Positions 23,113 through 30,744 of a stretch of 64,000 nt of DNA are shown one piece after another. The translations under genes were made by a program, and so were the position numbers. The stretch's first letter is position 1, and each line of letters starts with the position of its first letter. The stretch comes from Pseudomonadales bacterium. GTDB taxonomy: Bacteria > Pseudomonadota > Gammaproteobacteria > Pseudomonadales > Azotimanducaceae. Under the pieces are notes generated by a model. The model was not told the DNA's origin and did no database searches. It saw only the letters and a program-made list of their open reading frames with translations. Location: positions 22,696 through 86,695 of the forward strand of contig JAJDVW010000142.1 of NCBI GenBank assembly GCA_022825925.1, in the 5' to 3' direction.

Positions 23113-23957
23113 CGCCCGGCGCGGATGGCCGTCGCCGCCCGCTCGCAGTCCCGGGGGGTGTACCACGCGGACCAGGCGCGCTCCTCCCCCTGCACGGCCG
23201 CGAGGATCCGGTCCACGCTCGCAGCGTCGTAGACGGCGTTCGCGTTACGGCTCTCGAGCGGCTCCGGGCGGGCCGCGACGCCGAGTCGGTGGAACAGCGA
23301 GCGGCCGCCGCTCGCGACCAGGTCCTCGTAACGGAGGACGCGCTCGGGCGGCAGGTGGTCGCGAAAGCGCGCGAAGAACCACTCCAGGACCTGGACCTGA
23401 CGGCGCAGCGTATCCGGCTCTTCGTCGAGGGCGCGGGCGAGCCGCGGGTCGAAACGCTCGCCCATGGGAACGCGCCCCCGCCGCACGGGGAGGTCCACGG
23501 TCTGCCAGGAGGCGAGGACCGCGACGGGATTCCGGACCAGTCCGAGCGCCGGGAATCCCCTCGCCAGCCGGTCGAGGAGCGCCGCGAACAGAGCGTTGTG
23601 CTTGATGAGGAGCAGGAAGTCCGGGGAGAGCGGCTTGTCGACGCGAATCTCGCCGGCGCCTCCGCGTGGCCGGCGCAGACCCCCTTCCGAAAGGGCTCCC
23701 GACACGCGCTCGTCGTCCAGGCGGCCGTTCACCTGTACCGACGGCGCGCGCCCCTCGGCGAGCAGCCGGTCGCGGGTCGTCGCGGCGAACTCCCGGATAC
23801 TCTCGCAGGCGGCTGGCGGGCCCGCTGTCGGAGCGAAAACGCCTGGGTCAATCGGTTCCGAGAGGGCGACCGTGTCGCGCGCCCCGCCCGCCAGCCGACA
23901 GCACAGCGAACTCCCCGATCGCGGGACGCCACAGAGCAGCCAGGTGCGCGGAACCAT
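23109..23957 (-). CDS. Sulfotransferase family protein
   Basis: This 282-residue protein starts with a P-loop, L-L-C-G-V-P-R-S-G-S-S-L-C-C-R-L, typical of the 5'-phosphosulfate loop of PAPS-dependent sulfotransferases. The middle part has L-V-R-N-P-V-A-V-L-A-S-W, matching the 3'-phosphate binding Arg/Ser region, and later L-R-Y-E-D-L-V. It is the first gene of a two-gene operon with the glycosyltransferase-sulfotransferase fusion (4-nt overlap). Together they suggest sulfated glycan or glycolipid synthesis. PAPS synthesis genes are not in the window. The acceptor is unknown. Confidence 0.85.
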   Translation of the reverse strand: MVPRTWLLCGVPRSGSSLCCRLAGGARDTVALSEPIDPGVFAPTAGPPAACESIREFAATTRDRLLAEGRAPSVQVNGRLDDERVSGALSEGGLRRPRGGAGEIRVDKPLSPDFLLLIKHNALFAALLDRLARGFPALGLVRNPVAVLASWQTVDLPVRRGRVPMGERFDPRLARALDEEPDTLRRQVQVLEWFFARFRDHLPPERVLRYEDLVASGGRSLFHRLGVAARPEPLESRNANAVYDAASVDRILAAVQGEERAWSAWYTPRDCERAATAIRAGR

Positions 23958-24063
23958 CGGCCCGGAATCGTACCGCGTTCCCCGGAGGGGGGATACACGG
24001 CGCGGCGCGCACCCGAGACGACGCGAGCAGTCCCGCGTTCAGCGATGCCGCGCCGTCAGGGAG

Positions 24064-24519
24064 TCACTCGGTCGTCTCGACGATCATGCCCGCTCGCACG
24101 ACGCGGTCCTCCACCCGGCACCCTGTCGAGCTGCGACACGTCCACCGGTAGCCGCGGTACAGGGCGTAGGCACCGTCGTTCAGGGTCAGGGTCCAACTGC
24201 CGCCGCTGAGCGTGAACGACCCGCCACCGATGAGCGACGGGAACCAGGACCCGCTCGGCATGTTGGTCACGGTGTCGCCTACGCCGTATCGCGTACCGCC
24301 GGCGCCGCCGCCCCCGCCGCCCGAAACGTCGACCTCGACCGCGCCGGAGCAGTTGTTCCCCGTGTCCGGCGACATGCCGCGGTCGTCCGTGCCCTCTATC
24401 GTGACCCGTGCCGCTTGCCCCCCCGTGTTCAGCAACCGCAGCCGGCTCACCTGCGACGTGTTGCTGCCCGGGTTGAAGATCGCGATGCGGTGCACGCCGT
24501 CCGCCACCGGCGCCAGGTC
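24064..24519 (-). pseudogene. C-terminal remnant of a secreted/surface protein
   Basis: The frame reads I-A-I-F-N-P-G-S-N-T-S-Q-V-S-R-L-R-L, then V-T-I-E-G-T-D-D-R-G, a poly-Gly linker, and a C-terminal domain with S-W-T-L-T-L-N-D-G. The N-P-G-S-N-x-x-Q-V-S-x-L-R pattern is a beta-sandwich motif I associate with large secreted gammaproteobacterial proteins. Homology-like sequence stops sharply at about 24519, where a ParA remnant on the other strand begins, so the large N-terminal part is lost. The stop codon is intact. It may be untranslated. Confidence 0.65.
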
Positions 24520-25081
24520 CGACATCGTGCTGGTCGACGTCGGTCCCAATCTGGGCGCGATCAACCGAGCCGCCATCATCGCCGCAAACCATGTCGTGTT
24601 TCCGCTCGCGCCGGACCTTTTCTCTCTCCAGGGCCTGCAGAACATCGGTCCGACGCTCCGCGATTGGCGCGTGCAATGGCAGGACCGCCTGGACAGGCGG
24701 CCGCCAGACTCCGACCTCGGCCTCCCCGACGCGCAGATCGTCCCGACCGGATACGTCGTGATGCAACACGCCGTGCGCGCGACCCGGCCGGTGCGGGCGT
24801 ACCAGAAATGGATGCGGCGCATTCCTCCCGTCTACCACAGGGCCATCCTGGAAGCCGACGCACCGGGTGTCAGCTCCACGGAGGGGGACGACGAGCGCCT
24901 GGCCACCCTCAAACACCACCGGAGCCTGCTGGCCATGGCGCGGGAGGCGCGCAAGCCGGCGTTCTCCCTGCGAGCGGCCGACGGCGCGATCGGCGGCCAT
25001 CTCCGCGCCGTCCACGACTGTCACGAGGATTTCGCGGCGTTGGCGACGGCCATCGCCGAACGATGCGACGTGGTCTGGTAG
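24520..25081 (+). pseudogene. ParA-family ATPase, C-terminal remnant
   Basis: About 187 codons begin with D-I-V-L-V-D-V-G-P-N-L-G-A-I-N-R-A-A, then V-F-P-L-A-P-D-L-F-S-L-Q-G-L, G-P-T-L-R-D-W-R and a C-terminal segment with H-D-C-H-E-D-F. That is the second half of a ParA/Soj-like ATPase that normally partitions DNA. The Walker A half is missing: sequence upstream of 24520 belongs to the secreted-protein remnant on the other strand. There is no start codon with a ribosome-binding site and no parB partner nearby, so it should be inactive. Confidence 0.75.
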
Positions 25082-25378
25082 CCGCCCTTACGCCCCCGGG
25101 AGCGCCAACGGCGACAGAGGACCTGCTCCGGTTGTGCCGAACGCTCGAGCCGGGTTTGCCCCCGGCAAGCCCATCACCCGGACGCCTCACCGCGGATGCT
25201 CCCCGTAGTAAAACCGGATCAAGGGTGCAAATCAGCCGATCAGCCGATCGTCCTTGCGCGAAACGCCACGAGTGTCGATCATGGGCGGCGACGGGCGGCA
25301 GTTCCGTCCCAGCGTGAAGCCCTTGTGACGTCCGACTCCTTCCAACGAGACCGGGATGCCCGCCGACCGGACCGCGCC

Positions 25379-26344
25379 GTGAAGAACATCGTCCTCTGCT
25401 GCGACGGCACGGGCAACGAGTTCGGTCGCAACAACACCAACGTCGTTCTCACCTACATGCTCGCGGAGAAGGACGACCGGCAGGTGGTCTACTACGACCC
25501 GGGGGTCGGCACCGGCGGCTGGGAGTACGAGGAGGACGGCGGCGGCCTGCGCGCGAAGGGTGATCGGGCGACGGGCCGCGGTCTGCAACGGAACGTCGAG
25601 GACGCCTATCGCTACCTGATGACGAGCTACGAACCCGGTGACCGCGTCTACCTGTTCGGCTTCAGTCGCGGCACCTTCACGGTCCGCTCCCTCGCGGGAA
25701 TGCTGCACAAGTGCGGTCTGCTCCGCGCCGACGCCGCGAACTTCGTCGAGTACGCCGGCAAGATGTACAACGCGCCCCATGGCGACGCGGTCGCGCGGGA
25801 GTTTCGGGCGGTGTTCGGGAGGCCGTGCCCCGTGCATTTCATCGGCGTCTGGGACACCGTGGCCTCGCTGGTCCTGAATGCCGGCAAGCGCTTCCACGAC
25901 GCCACTCTGAACCCGGAGGTCTCGCACGGCTTCCACGCCCTCGCCATCGACGAAGCGCGACGCGACTTCCCGCCCTCCCTGTGGGACGAGACCGCCGCGC
26001 ATGGCGAGCAGACCGTCGAGCAGGTCTGGTTCGCGGGCGTACACTCCGACGTCGGCGGCTGGTACGACGAGCGCGGCCTGTCCAACGTGACCCTGCACTG
26101 GATGCTGGGGGAGGCGCGGGCGCACGGCTTTCGCATGGACGAGGCGCGGCTGGCCGGGTTTCCGCCGAATCCGCACGACAAGGCGCACGAGTCCTGCGAA
26201 GGCTTCTGGAGAATTCGCGGTCGCGAGACGCGGGCGATCCCGTCGGGCGCGCGGATCCACGCCAGCGTCCACGAGCGGATGGAGCGCCCCGCCAACGGCT
26301 ACCGTCCCGCGAATCTGCCCGAGACTTACGAGACGGTGGAGTGA
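25379..26344 (+). CDS. DUF2235 alpha/beta hydrolase (Tle1-like fold)
   Basis: This roughly 321-residue protein has the DUF2235 features. They are the N-terminal L-C-C-D-G-T-G-N-E, F-G-F-S-R-G with the nucleophile serine, G-V-W-D-T-V-A-S, and the G-V-H-S-D-V-G-G-W-Y motif with the catalytic Asp. DUF2235 proteins are serine esterases or phospholipases; some are type VI effectors (Tle1), but no type VI genes are here, and a housekeeping esterase is as likely. The GTG at 25379 gives the family N-terminus; GTG at 25325 would add 18 residues. The 297 bases before it hold no other gene. Confidence 0.85.
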   Translation: MKNIVLCCDGTGNEFGRNNTNVVLTYMLAEKDDRQVVYYDPGVGTGGWEYEEDGGGLRAKGDRATGRGLQRNVEDAYRYLMTSYEPGDRVYLFGFSRGTFTVRSLAGMLHKCGLLRADAANFVEYAGKMYNAPHGDAVAREFRAVFGRPCPVHFIGVWDTVASLVLNAGKRFHDATLNPEVSHGFHALAIDEARRDFPPSLWDETAAHGEQTVEQVWFAGVHSDVGGWYDERGLSNVTLHWMLGEARAHGFRMDEARLAGFPPNPHDKAHESCEGFWRIRGRETRAIPSGARIHASVHERMERPANGYRPANLPETYETVE

Positions 26345-26448
26345 GCGACTCCCCGGCGGATTGACGGTTCCTACAGTCCAACGTGAAGGCGGGGCCACTC
26401 CGCGGGCTCCGAGCGTTTGCCGGCCGGCCGCGGGCGCGAGTATGCTCG

Positions 26449-26685
26449 ATGGACGACGGGCGGCTCCCCCAATCGATGCGCTACCTCGTGCAACTGCTCA
26501 TCCCGACCCTGATTCTCCTGGGAGTGATCTGGGTGATCGCGCGGAGCCGCCGCGGCGCCGCGCGCGGAGCCGCGGGCGACGGCAACGAGATCCTGTCGAC
26601 CCCTGCTTTCCTGCTCATTCTCGTGATCGGTGCGGCCCTGGCCGTGGCGCTCTTGTTCGCGATGGGGGCGTGGACCGCGACGTGA
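26449..26685 (+). CDS. Small hypothetical membrane protein
   Basis: This 78-residue protein (69 if the ATG at 26476 is used) has two predicted transmembrane helices, L-V-Q-L-L-I-P-T-L-I-L-L-G-V-I-W-V-I and F-L-L-I-L-V-I-G-A-A-L-A-V-A-L-L-F. A short basic, glycine-rich loop separates them. I do not recognise a family. The last 71 bases overlap the 3' end of the convergent POT transporter gene. Hydrophobic pattern and spacing support a real gene, but there is no strong ribosome-binding site. Confidence 0.5.
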   Translation: MDDGRLPQSMRYLVQLLIPTLILLGVIWVIARSRRGAARGAAGDGNEILSTPAFLLILVIGAALAVALLFAMGAWTAT

Positions 26686-28189
26686 GCGCCGTTCCCGCCG
26701 CGAGCACGCGCATGAGTCGGCCCCCGAGGGTCAGGGCGGCGACGCCCGCCAGCGTACAGCCCACGACGATGCCGAGGTAGACCGTCCGGAGCCCCAAGGG
26801 CTCCGCGAGCGCGCCGATCTGTCCCGACAGCAGGATGCCCATGCCGCCGAACAGCAGCCAGACGCCCATCAGGGTGTTGGCCAGCCGCGGCGGGGACTCC
26901 CGGCTGACGAACGCCTGGCCGACCGGCACCACGGTCATCTGGCCGAAGGTGATGACCCAGTAGAACGCGAGGGGCCAGAACAGGTGGGTCCGTCCCCCGG
27001 CCTCGGCACCCCCGGCCGGCAGGACCGATACCATGACCAGGAACGCGCCGGCGGTCAGGAGCAGTCCCACGCCCATCTTCGCCGGCGGCGCCCGGCACAC
27101 GCCGCGCGCGTCGAGCCCGTTCCAGACGACGAGCATGATCGGACCGACGATGAGCACGAACAGGGCCTGCACGGAGTGAATCCAGAGCGTCGGCACCTCG
27201 AACCCGCCCACCACCCGGTCGGTGTGGTTCTCCACGTACAGGCTGAACGAGCCGCCCCACTGTTCGAAAGCGGCGATGAAGACGAAGTAGGCGGCGCAGA
27301 GCGCCAGGATGACCAGGATCCGCCGGCGTTCGCCACCGGTCAGCGCCGGGCGTCCCTCCGCGACGCCCACCTGGCGAGGGGCGGGATCCGCCGCCGGCCC
27401 CGCTGGGCGCAGCCGCGACAGCATGACCGCGGCAACCACCAACATCGCCCCGGCGGACGCCAGGCCCTCGACCCAGCCGACGCGGCTCGCGATCATCCCC
27501 GAGATCAGCGCGCCGACCACGAAGCCGACCATGGCCGCCATGAACAGCAGCGTGTACCCGCCCTCCCGCCTGCCGTACGTGCCGTCGTAGAGCGACCCGA
27601 CCATGGCGGCCAGCGTCGGGGACTGCAGACCGAACCCCGCGACAAAGACCAGCAGGGCGCCGACGAACAGTACCGTCATCGCGCCGTGGGTGGCGCTCGC
27701 CATCGCCGCCGTCGCGTCCACGGCCGCGGTTCCGATGGCATGACCGGAGGCCGCGCTCAGCAGCGCGGCCTCCGACCCCTCGAGGCCCGGACGCGCCACC
27801 GGTATCCCTGCCGCCAGGATCACCTCGCGCACCGGGACGTCGCGGACCGCTTCCACGACCGCCGGCAGCAGCCACACGCCGGCCAGCGCGAAGACGGCCA
27901 GCGCCTGCAGCCACATGCCGAGCACGACCGCGCGGCGCTGACCCAGGAAAGTGTCCGCGATCCACCCGCCGAGCAGCGGCGAGCACTGCACGAGTCCCGT
28001 GAACAGACCGTAGAGGCGTACCGCGTCGGCATCCGTCCAGCCGTACCCGTAGTCGCCGGGGGCGGCGGTCATGACGAGCACCAGATGGCCGATCAGGCCC
28101 GCGTATCCCGCGACGCTCCACAGCGCGACATGCGCCAGGGGGTAGACCTCGCGCGGGTGATCGACGAGTCCGGCCGTGACACCCGACAT
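26615..28189 (-). CDS. POT/PTR-family proton-dependent transporter
   Basis: This 524-residue membrane protein has about 12-14 hydrophobic helices. POT-family marks are L-L-G-G-W-I-A-D-T-F-L-G-Q-R-R in the region after TM2, the conserved F-E-Q-W-G-G-S-F-S-L-Y and N-H-T-D-R in the middle, and a P-x-x-x-x-x-Q motif late. The usual E-x-x-E-R motif of TM1 is not obvious (A-L-W-S-V-A-G-Y instead), so substrate and proton coupling may differ from standard peptide transporters. It follows the Rieske oxygenase gene and may import its substrate. The C-terminal 25 residues are basic. ATG at 28189 is preferred to TTG at 28225. Confidence 0.8.
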   Translation of the reverse strand: MSGVTAGLVDHPREVYPLAHVALWSVAGYAGLIGHLVLVMTAAPGDYGYGWTDADAVRLYGLFTGLVQCSPLLGGWIADTFLGQRRAVVLGMWLQALAVFALAGVWLLPAVVEAVRDVPVREVILAAGIPVARPGLEGSEAALLSAASGHAIGTAAVDATAAMASATHGAMTVLFVGALLVFVAGFGLQSPTLAAMVGSLYDGTYGRREGGYTLLFMAAMVGFVVGALISGMIASRVGWVEGLASAGAMLVVAAVMLSRLRPAGPAADPAPRQVGVAEGRPALTGGERRRILVILALCAAYFVFIAAFEQWGGSFSLYVENHTDRVVGGFEVPTLWIHSVQALFVLIVGPIMLVVWNGLDARGVCRAPPAKMGVGLLLTAGAFLVMVSVLPAGGAEAGGRTHLFWPLAFYWVITFGQMTVVPVGQAFVSRESPPRLANTLMGVWLLFGGMGILLSGQIGALAEPLGLRTVYLGIVVGCTLAGVAALTLGGRLMRVLAAGTALTSRSTPPSRTRAPRPGPHRSRE

Positions 28190-28264
28190 CCGCGGCTCAG
28201 GAGGCGGCGCCGCGCCGGGGCGCAACCCGCGCCACCCGCAACCCGCCGGGTCCGTTTCCGGGGT

Positions 28265-29389
28265 TCAGATGCCGAGCGCCCGCACGACGAAACGCTGGAA
28301 CGCGTGCATCGCCCCTTCGTTGTTCCCGCCGTCCGGGTCGTAGATGACGCGGCCCCGGTCGTAGCCGAGGGACGCGAGGCCCTTCTGGACCGATTCGCAA
28401 AGCGCCTTGTCTTCCCCGCCGACATCGCCCCAGTCCGGCCGCCACTCCTCCCGGTCCTCTTCGCCGGGCAGGCGGTACACGTCCATCGGGCCCGCGTACG
28501 TGCGCGCCGGTCCGTCGGGAATGGCGAAGTTCATGGCGTGGATGGCCGGCTTCTCCAGCGTTCCCGCGTTCCAGAACACGAAGGTGGGAAAGAGCGTCCA
28601 GAAAATCTGCTTGTCGCCGCCCGGGCGGCGCGTGCCGCTCTTCTGCTTGGCCCAGAGGTCGTGCCCGGTGTAGGTCAGGTCGTCGAACGTGAGGTCCCGG
28701 AGGAACCCCGGATGGGCGGGCGGACAGTGGTAGCACTCCAGGAAGTTGTCCATGTAGACCTTCCAGTTCGCCCGGATGGGGAAGTACTCGGCGCGCCGCC
28801 GTTCCTCCGCCTCCGTCCGGGGCCGCGGGGGCACCTTCACCAGGCGGTCGAATAGCGGCAGTTCCCGCCGGACGTCCGCCACGAAATCCTCCACCCGCGG
28901 GCCGAGCGGCTCCGCGTCCGCGTCCAGGTTGAAGAACACGAACTTGTCGGCGAGCACCTCCACCCGGACCGGCTTGAGCGAGAAGCAGCTCCGGTCGAAG
29001 TCCACGGTGTGCTCCGTCGCGCGGGCGCGCTTCAGGCCGCCGTCGAGGTCGTAGACCCACGCGTGGTAGGGACACGTGATGGCCGCGACGCGGCCGCGGT
29101 CCTCCAGGAGCCGGTGACCGCGGTGCTGGCAGACGTTGTGGAAGCCCTGTAGCGCGCCGTCCCGGCCGCGCATCACGATCACGCTCTGGTCGAGCAGCTC
29201 CACCGTCATGTAGTCGCCCGGCGCCCGCAGTTCCCCGGCCCACCCGGCATAAATCCACGTCTTGTAGAAGATCTCGTGCCGCTCCCGCTCGTAGACGTCG
29301 GGATCGAGGTACGCCCAGGCCGGGAGAGAGCCGGACCGGGCGGGATCGTCCGTGACCCCGCTGGAGGTCCGCAGTGCCTCGGTGTCCAT
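28265..29389 (-). CDS. Rieske aromatic-ring-hydroxylating oxygenase, alpha subunit
   Basis: This 374-residue oxygenase has a Rieske [2Fe-2S] domain with C-Q-H-R-G-H and C-P-Y-H-A-W (about residues 88-112). Its mononuclear iron site is in D-N-F-L-E-C-Y-H-C-P-P-A-H-P. The W-A-x-Y-L-D-P and E-x-x-x-I-F-Y-K-T-W-I-Y-A-G segments are typical of the alpha subunit. No beta subunit, ferredoxin or reductase gene is adjacent, which fits the alpha-only subgroup (such as carnitine or choline-type monooxygenases). A GGAGGAG site precedes the ATG. It lies in the minus-strand cluster with diiron and SCP2-like genes. The substrate is unknown. Confidence 0.92.
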   Translation of the reverse strand: MDTEALRTSSGVTDDPARSGSLPAWAYLDPDVYERERHEIFYKTWIYAGWAGELRAPGDYMTVELLDQSVIVMRGRDGALQGFHNVCQHRGHRLLEDRGRVAAITCPYHAWVYDLDGGLKRARATEHTVDFDRSCFSLKPVRVEVLADKFVFFNLDADAEPLGPRVEDFVADVRRELPLFDRLVKVPPRPRTEAEERRRAEYFPIRANWKVYMDNFLECYHCPPAHPGFLRDLTFDDLTYTGHDLWAKQKSGTRRPGGDKQIFWTLFPTFVFWNAGTLEKPAIHAMNFAIPDGPARTYAGPMDVYRLPGEEDREEWRPDWGDVGGEDKALCESVQKGLASLGYDRGRVIYDPDGGNNEGAMHAFQRFVVRALGI

Positions 29390-29459
29390 GGGTTCTCCTC
29401 CCGCAACACATGGTCGCCCGTGTCTACCGCCCTCGGCGGAGGGTTGTCAAGCGACGCGC

Positions 29460-29750
29460 TCAGGTCTTGTCCGGAAGCCCCTTCGAGATGTCCCCACGAC
29501 GGTTGATGAGACGGTCCGGATCGGCGTTCCGCGTGTTCTGCATGGCCCGGTCGACCATCCTGTCGTACTTCGGATCGAGGCGTTCGAGCTTCGAGAGGTT
29601 GGACAGGCGCACCGAGGGACGCGACACGATGCGGTGCGTCCGCACGCTGCCGCACGCCTCGCAGGGACAGGGATCGTCGGCCCGGGAGATCGGGACGAGT
29701 ACCGCGGTCACCGCCTGGCAGTCTCCGCAGCGGTACTCGTAGATGGGCAT
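29460..29750 (-). CDS. FmdB-family zinc ribbon protein
   Basis: This 96-residue protein begins P-I-Y-E-Y-R-C-G-D-C, followed by C-P-C-E-A-C-G-S, the two Cys knuckles of an FmdB/CxxC_CxxC zinc ribbon. The C-terminal half is charged and helical. The family includes putative regulators and small metal- or nucleic-acid-binding proteins, and often sits next to oxidoreductase genes. It is preceded by GAGGGG and lies 10 nt after the SCP2-like gene, so it is almost certainly in the same operon. Confidence 0.88.
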   Translation of the reverse strand: MPIYEYRCGDCQAVTAVLVPISRADDPCPCEACGSVRTHRIVSRPSVRLSNLSKLERLDPKYDRMVDRAMQNTRNADPDRLINRRGDISKGLPDKT

Positions 29751-29760
29751 GGACCGCCCC

Positions 29761-30147
29761 TCAGGCGGCGAGTTCCGCCCCCTTGTCGACCAGTGCCTGG
29801 ATGGAGAGGTGGTAGCGCTCGAACTTCATCCTGTCGAGGACGTTGCGCGAGCGGACGATCTCCCGGTCCGTGTCGAGCGACAGCAGCGACGGCCCCGTGC
29901 CCTTCTTGCGGCGCTTGAGATAGCTGGTCCAGTCGCGCGGGGTCATCTCGATGACCAGCTCGACGTCGCGCAGGTCGTCCTCTCCGATCGGCTCGATGGC
30001 GCCGATCTCGAACGCCTCGAGGGTGACCCTGCGGAGGGTCCTGCCGGCCTTGAAGCCGATCACGACGTCGGCGCTGCCGAGCTTGCGATAGGCTGGGTCG
30101 CCGTTGACGGCCTGTCTGGCGCCGTCGAGCCAGTCGAGTTGGGCCAT
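29761..30147 (-). CDS. SCP2-like protein (first copy)
   Basis: This 128-residue protein fits the sterol carrier protein 2 fold by pattern. It has an N-terminal helix (A-Q-L-D-W-L-D-G-A-R-Q-A), strands with V-V-I-G-F-K-A-G-R-T and V-E-L-V-I-E-M-T-P-R-D-W-T-S-Y, and a C-terminal helix after K-F-E-R-Y-H-L. SCP2-like domains hold lipids, sterols or acyl chains in a hydrophobic tunnel. A good AAGGAG site precedes the ATG, and a second SCP2-like gene ends 15 nt upstream. I infer it binds the substrate of the neighbouring oxygenases. Confidence 0.65.
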   Translation of the reverse strand: MAQLDWLDGARQAVNGDPAYRKLGSADVVIGFKAGRTLRRVTLEAFEIGAIEPIGEDDLRDVELVIEMTPRDWTSYLKRRKKGTGPSLLSLDTDREIVRSRNVLDRMKFERYHLSIQALVDKGAELAA

Positions 30148-30162
30148 GGTCTCAGGGCTCCT

Positions 30163-30615
30163 TCAGGAGAACGCCGTCTTCACGCGCGCCGACGCGTCGA
30201 AGTAGAACTGCAGCGTCTGGTTGTAGCGGAAGAACAGGTCCTCGCGATACTGGTCGCCGTGCTTCGAGGTCGAGAGCCCGTCGTCCCGCTCGAGGTCGAG
30301 GCTGTTCAGCGTGTGGTTCTCCGTGGCGCGGCCGTGGCGCCGGATGTCCTCGAGCATCTCCCGCCAGTCGGACCGGGGCATGTGCATGTAGAAGTCGACC
30401 GCTTCGAGCGCGGCCTCGTCCGCCTGCACGCCGCCGCTGCACACCATGCCCTCGAAGGTCAGCACGAAGACGTCCTCGACGGCTTCGGCGGCGTCCTCCA
30501 CCACCAGACCGGCCGTGCAGTTGCAGTGTCCGCCGCCGGCGCCCTGGTAGCTCTCGTCGGCGTTGAACACCTGCGCCACCGCGCCGAACCAGTCCTCGGA
30601 GGGGAACTTCGCCAC
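30163..30615 (-). CDS. SCP2-like protein (second copy)
   Basis: This 150-residue product has the same plan as its neighbour. The N-terminal helix contains E-D-W-F-G-A-V-A-Q-V-F-N, strands contain C-T-A-G-L-V-V-E-D and V-F-V-L-T-F-E, then F-Y-M-H-M-P-R-S-D-W-R-E-M matches the M-T-P-R-D-W-T-S region of the first copy, and the C-terminus has F-F-R-Y-N-Q-T-L-Q-F-Y-F-D. It carries an N-terminal H-C-N-C-T with two cysteines that the other lacks. The two may work as a heterodimer. It is about 130 nt from the ligand-less ferritin-like gene. Confidence 0.62.
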   Translation of the reverse strand: MAKFPSEDWFGAVAQVFNADESYQGAGGGHCNCTAGLVVEDAAEAVEDVFVLTFEGMVCSGGVQADEAALEAVDFYMHMPRSDWREMLEDIRRHGRATENHTLNSLDLERDDGLSTSKHGDQYREDLFFRYNQTLQFYFDASARVKTAFS

Positions 30616-30654
30616 TGTTTGCTCCGACCCTTGCCTTGCTGCGACCCTTGCCGT

Positions 30655-30694
30655 GACCCGTGACTTACTGACCCGTGACTTACTGACCCGTGAC
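30655..30694. repeat. 15-bp tandem repeat and CGCCCGTCA-rich stretch
   Basis: GACCCGTGACTTACT occurs at 30655-30669 and 30670-30684, followed by a partial third copy to 30694. The following 50 bases are a degenerate run of CACGCCCGT-like units. It fills most of the gap between the SCP2-like gene and the ferritin-like gene. Function unknown; it could be simple slippage. Confidence 0.75.
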
Positions 30695-30744
30695 GCCCGT
30701 CACGCCCACCACGCTCGTCGCCCTCATCACGCCCGTCGCGCCCG

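Noticed and set aside
23958..24063. Possible small gene between the sulfotransferase start and the remnant
   Set aside because: Only about 100 bases with no start, motif or promoter that stands out.
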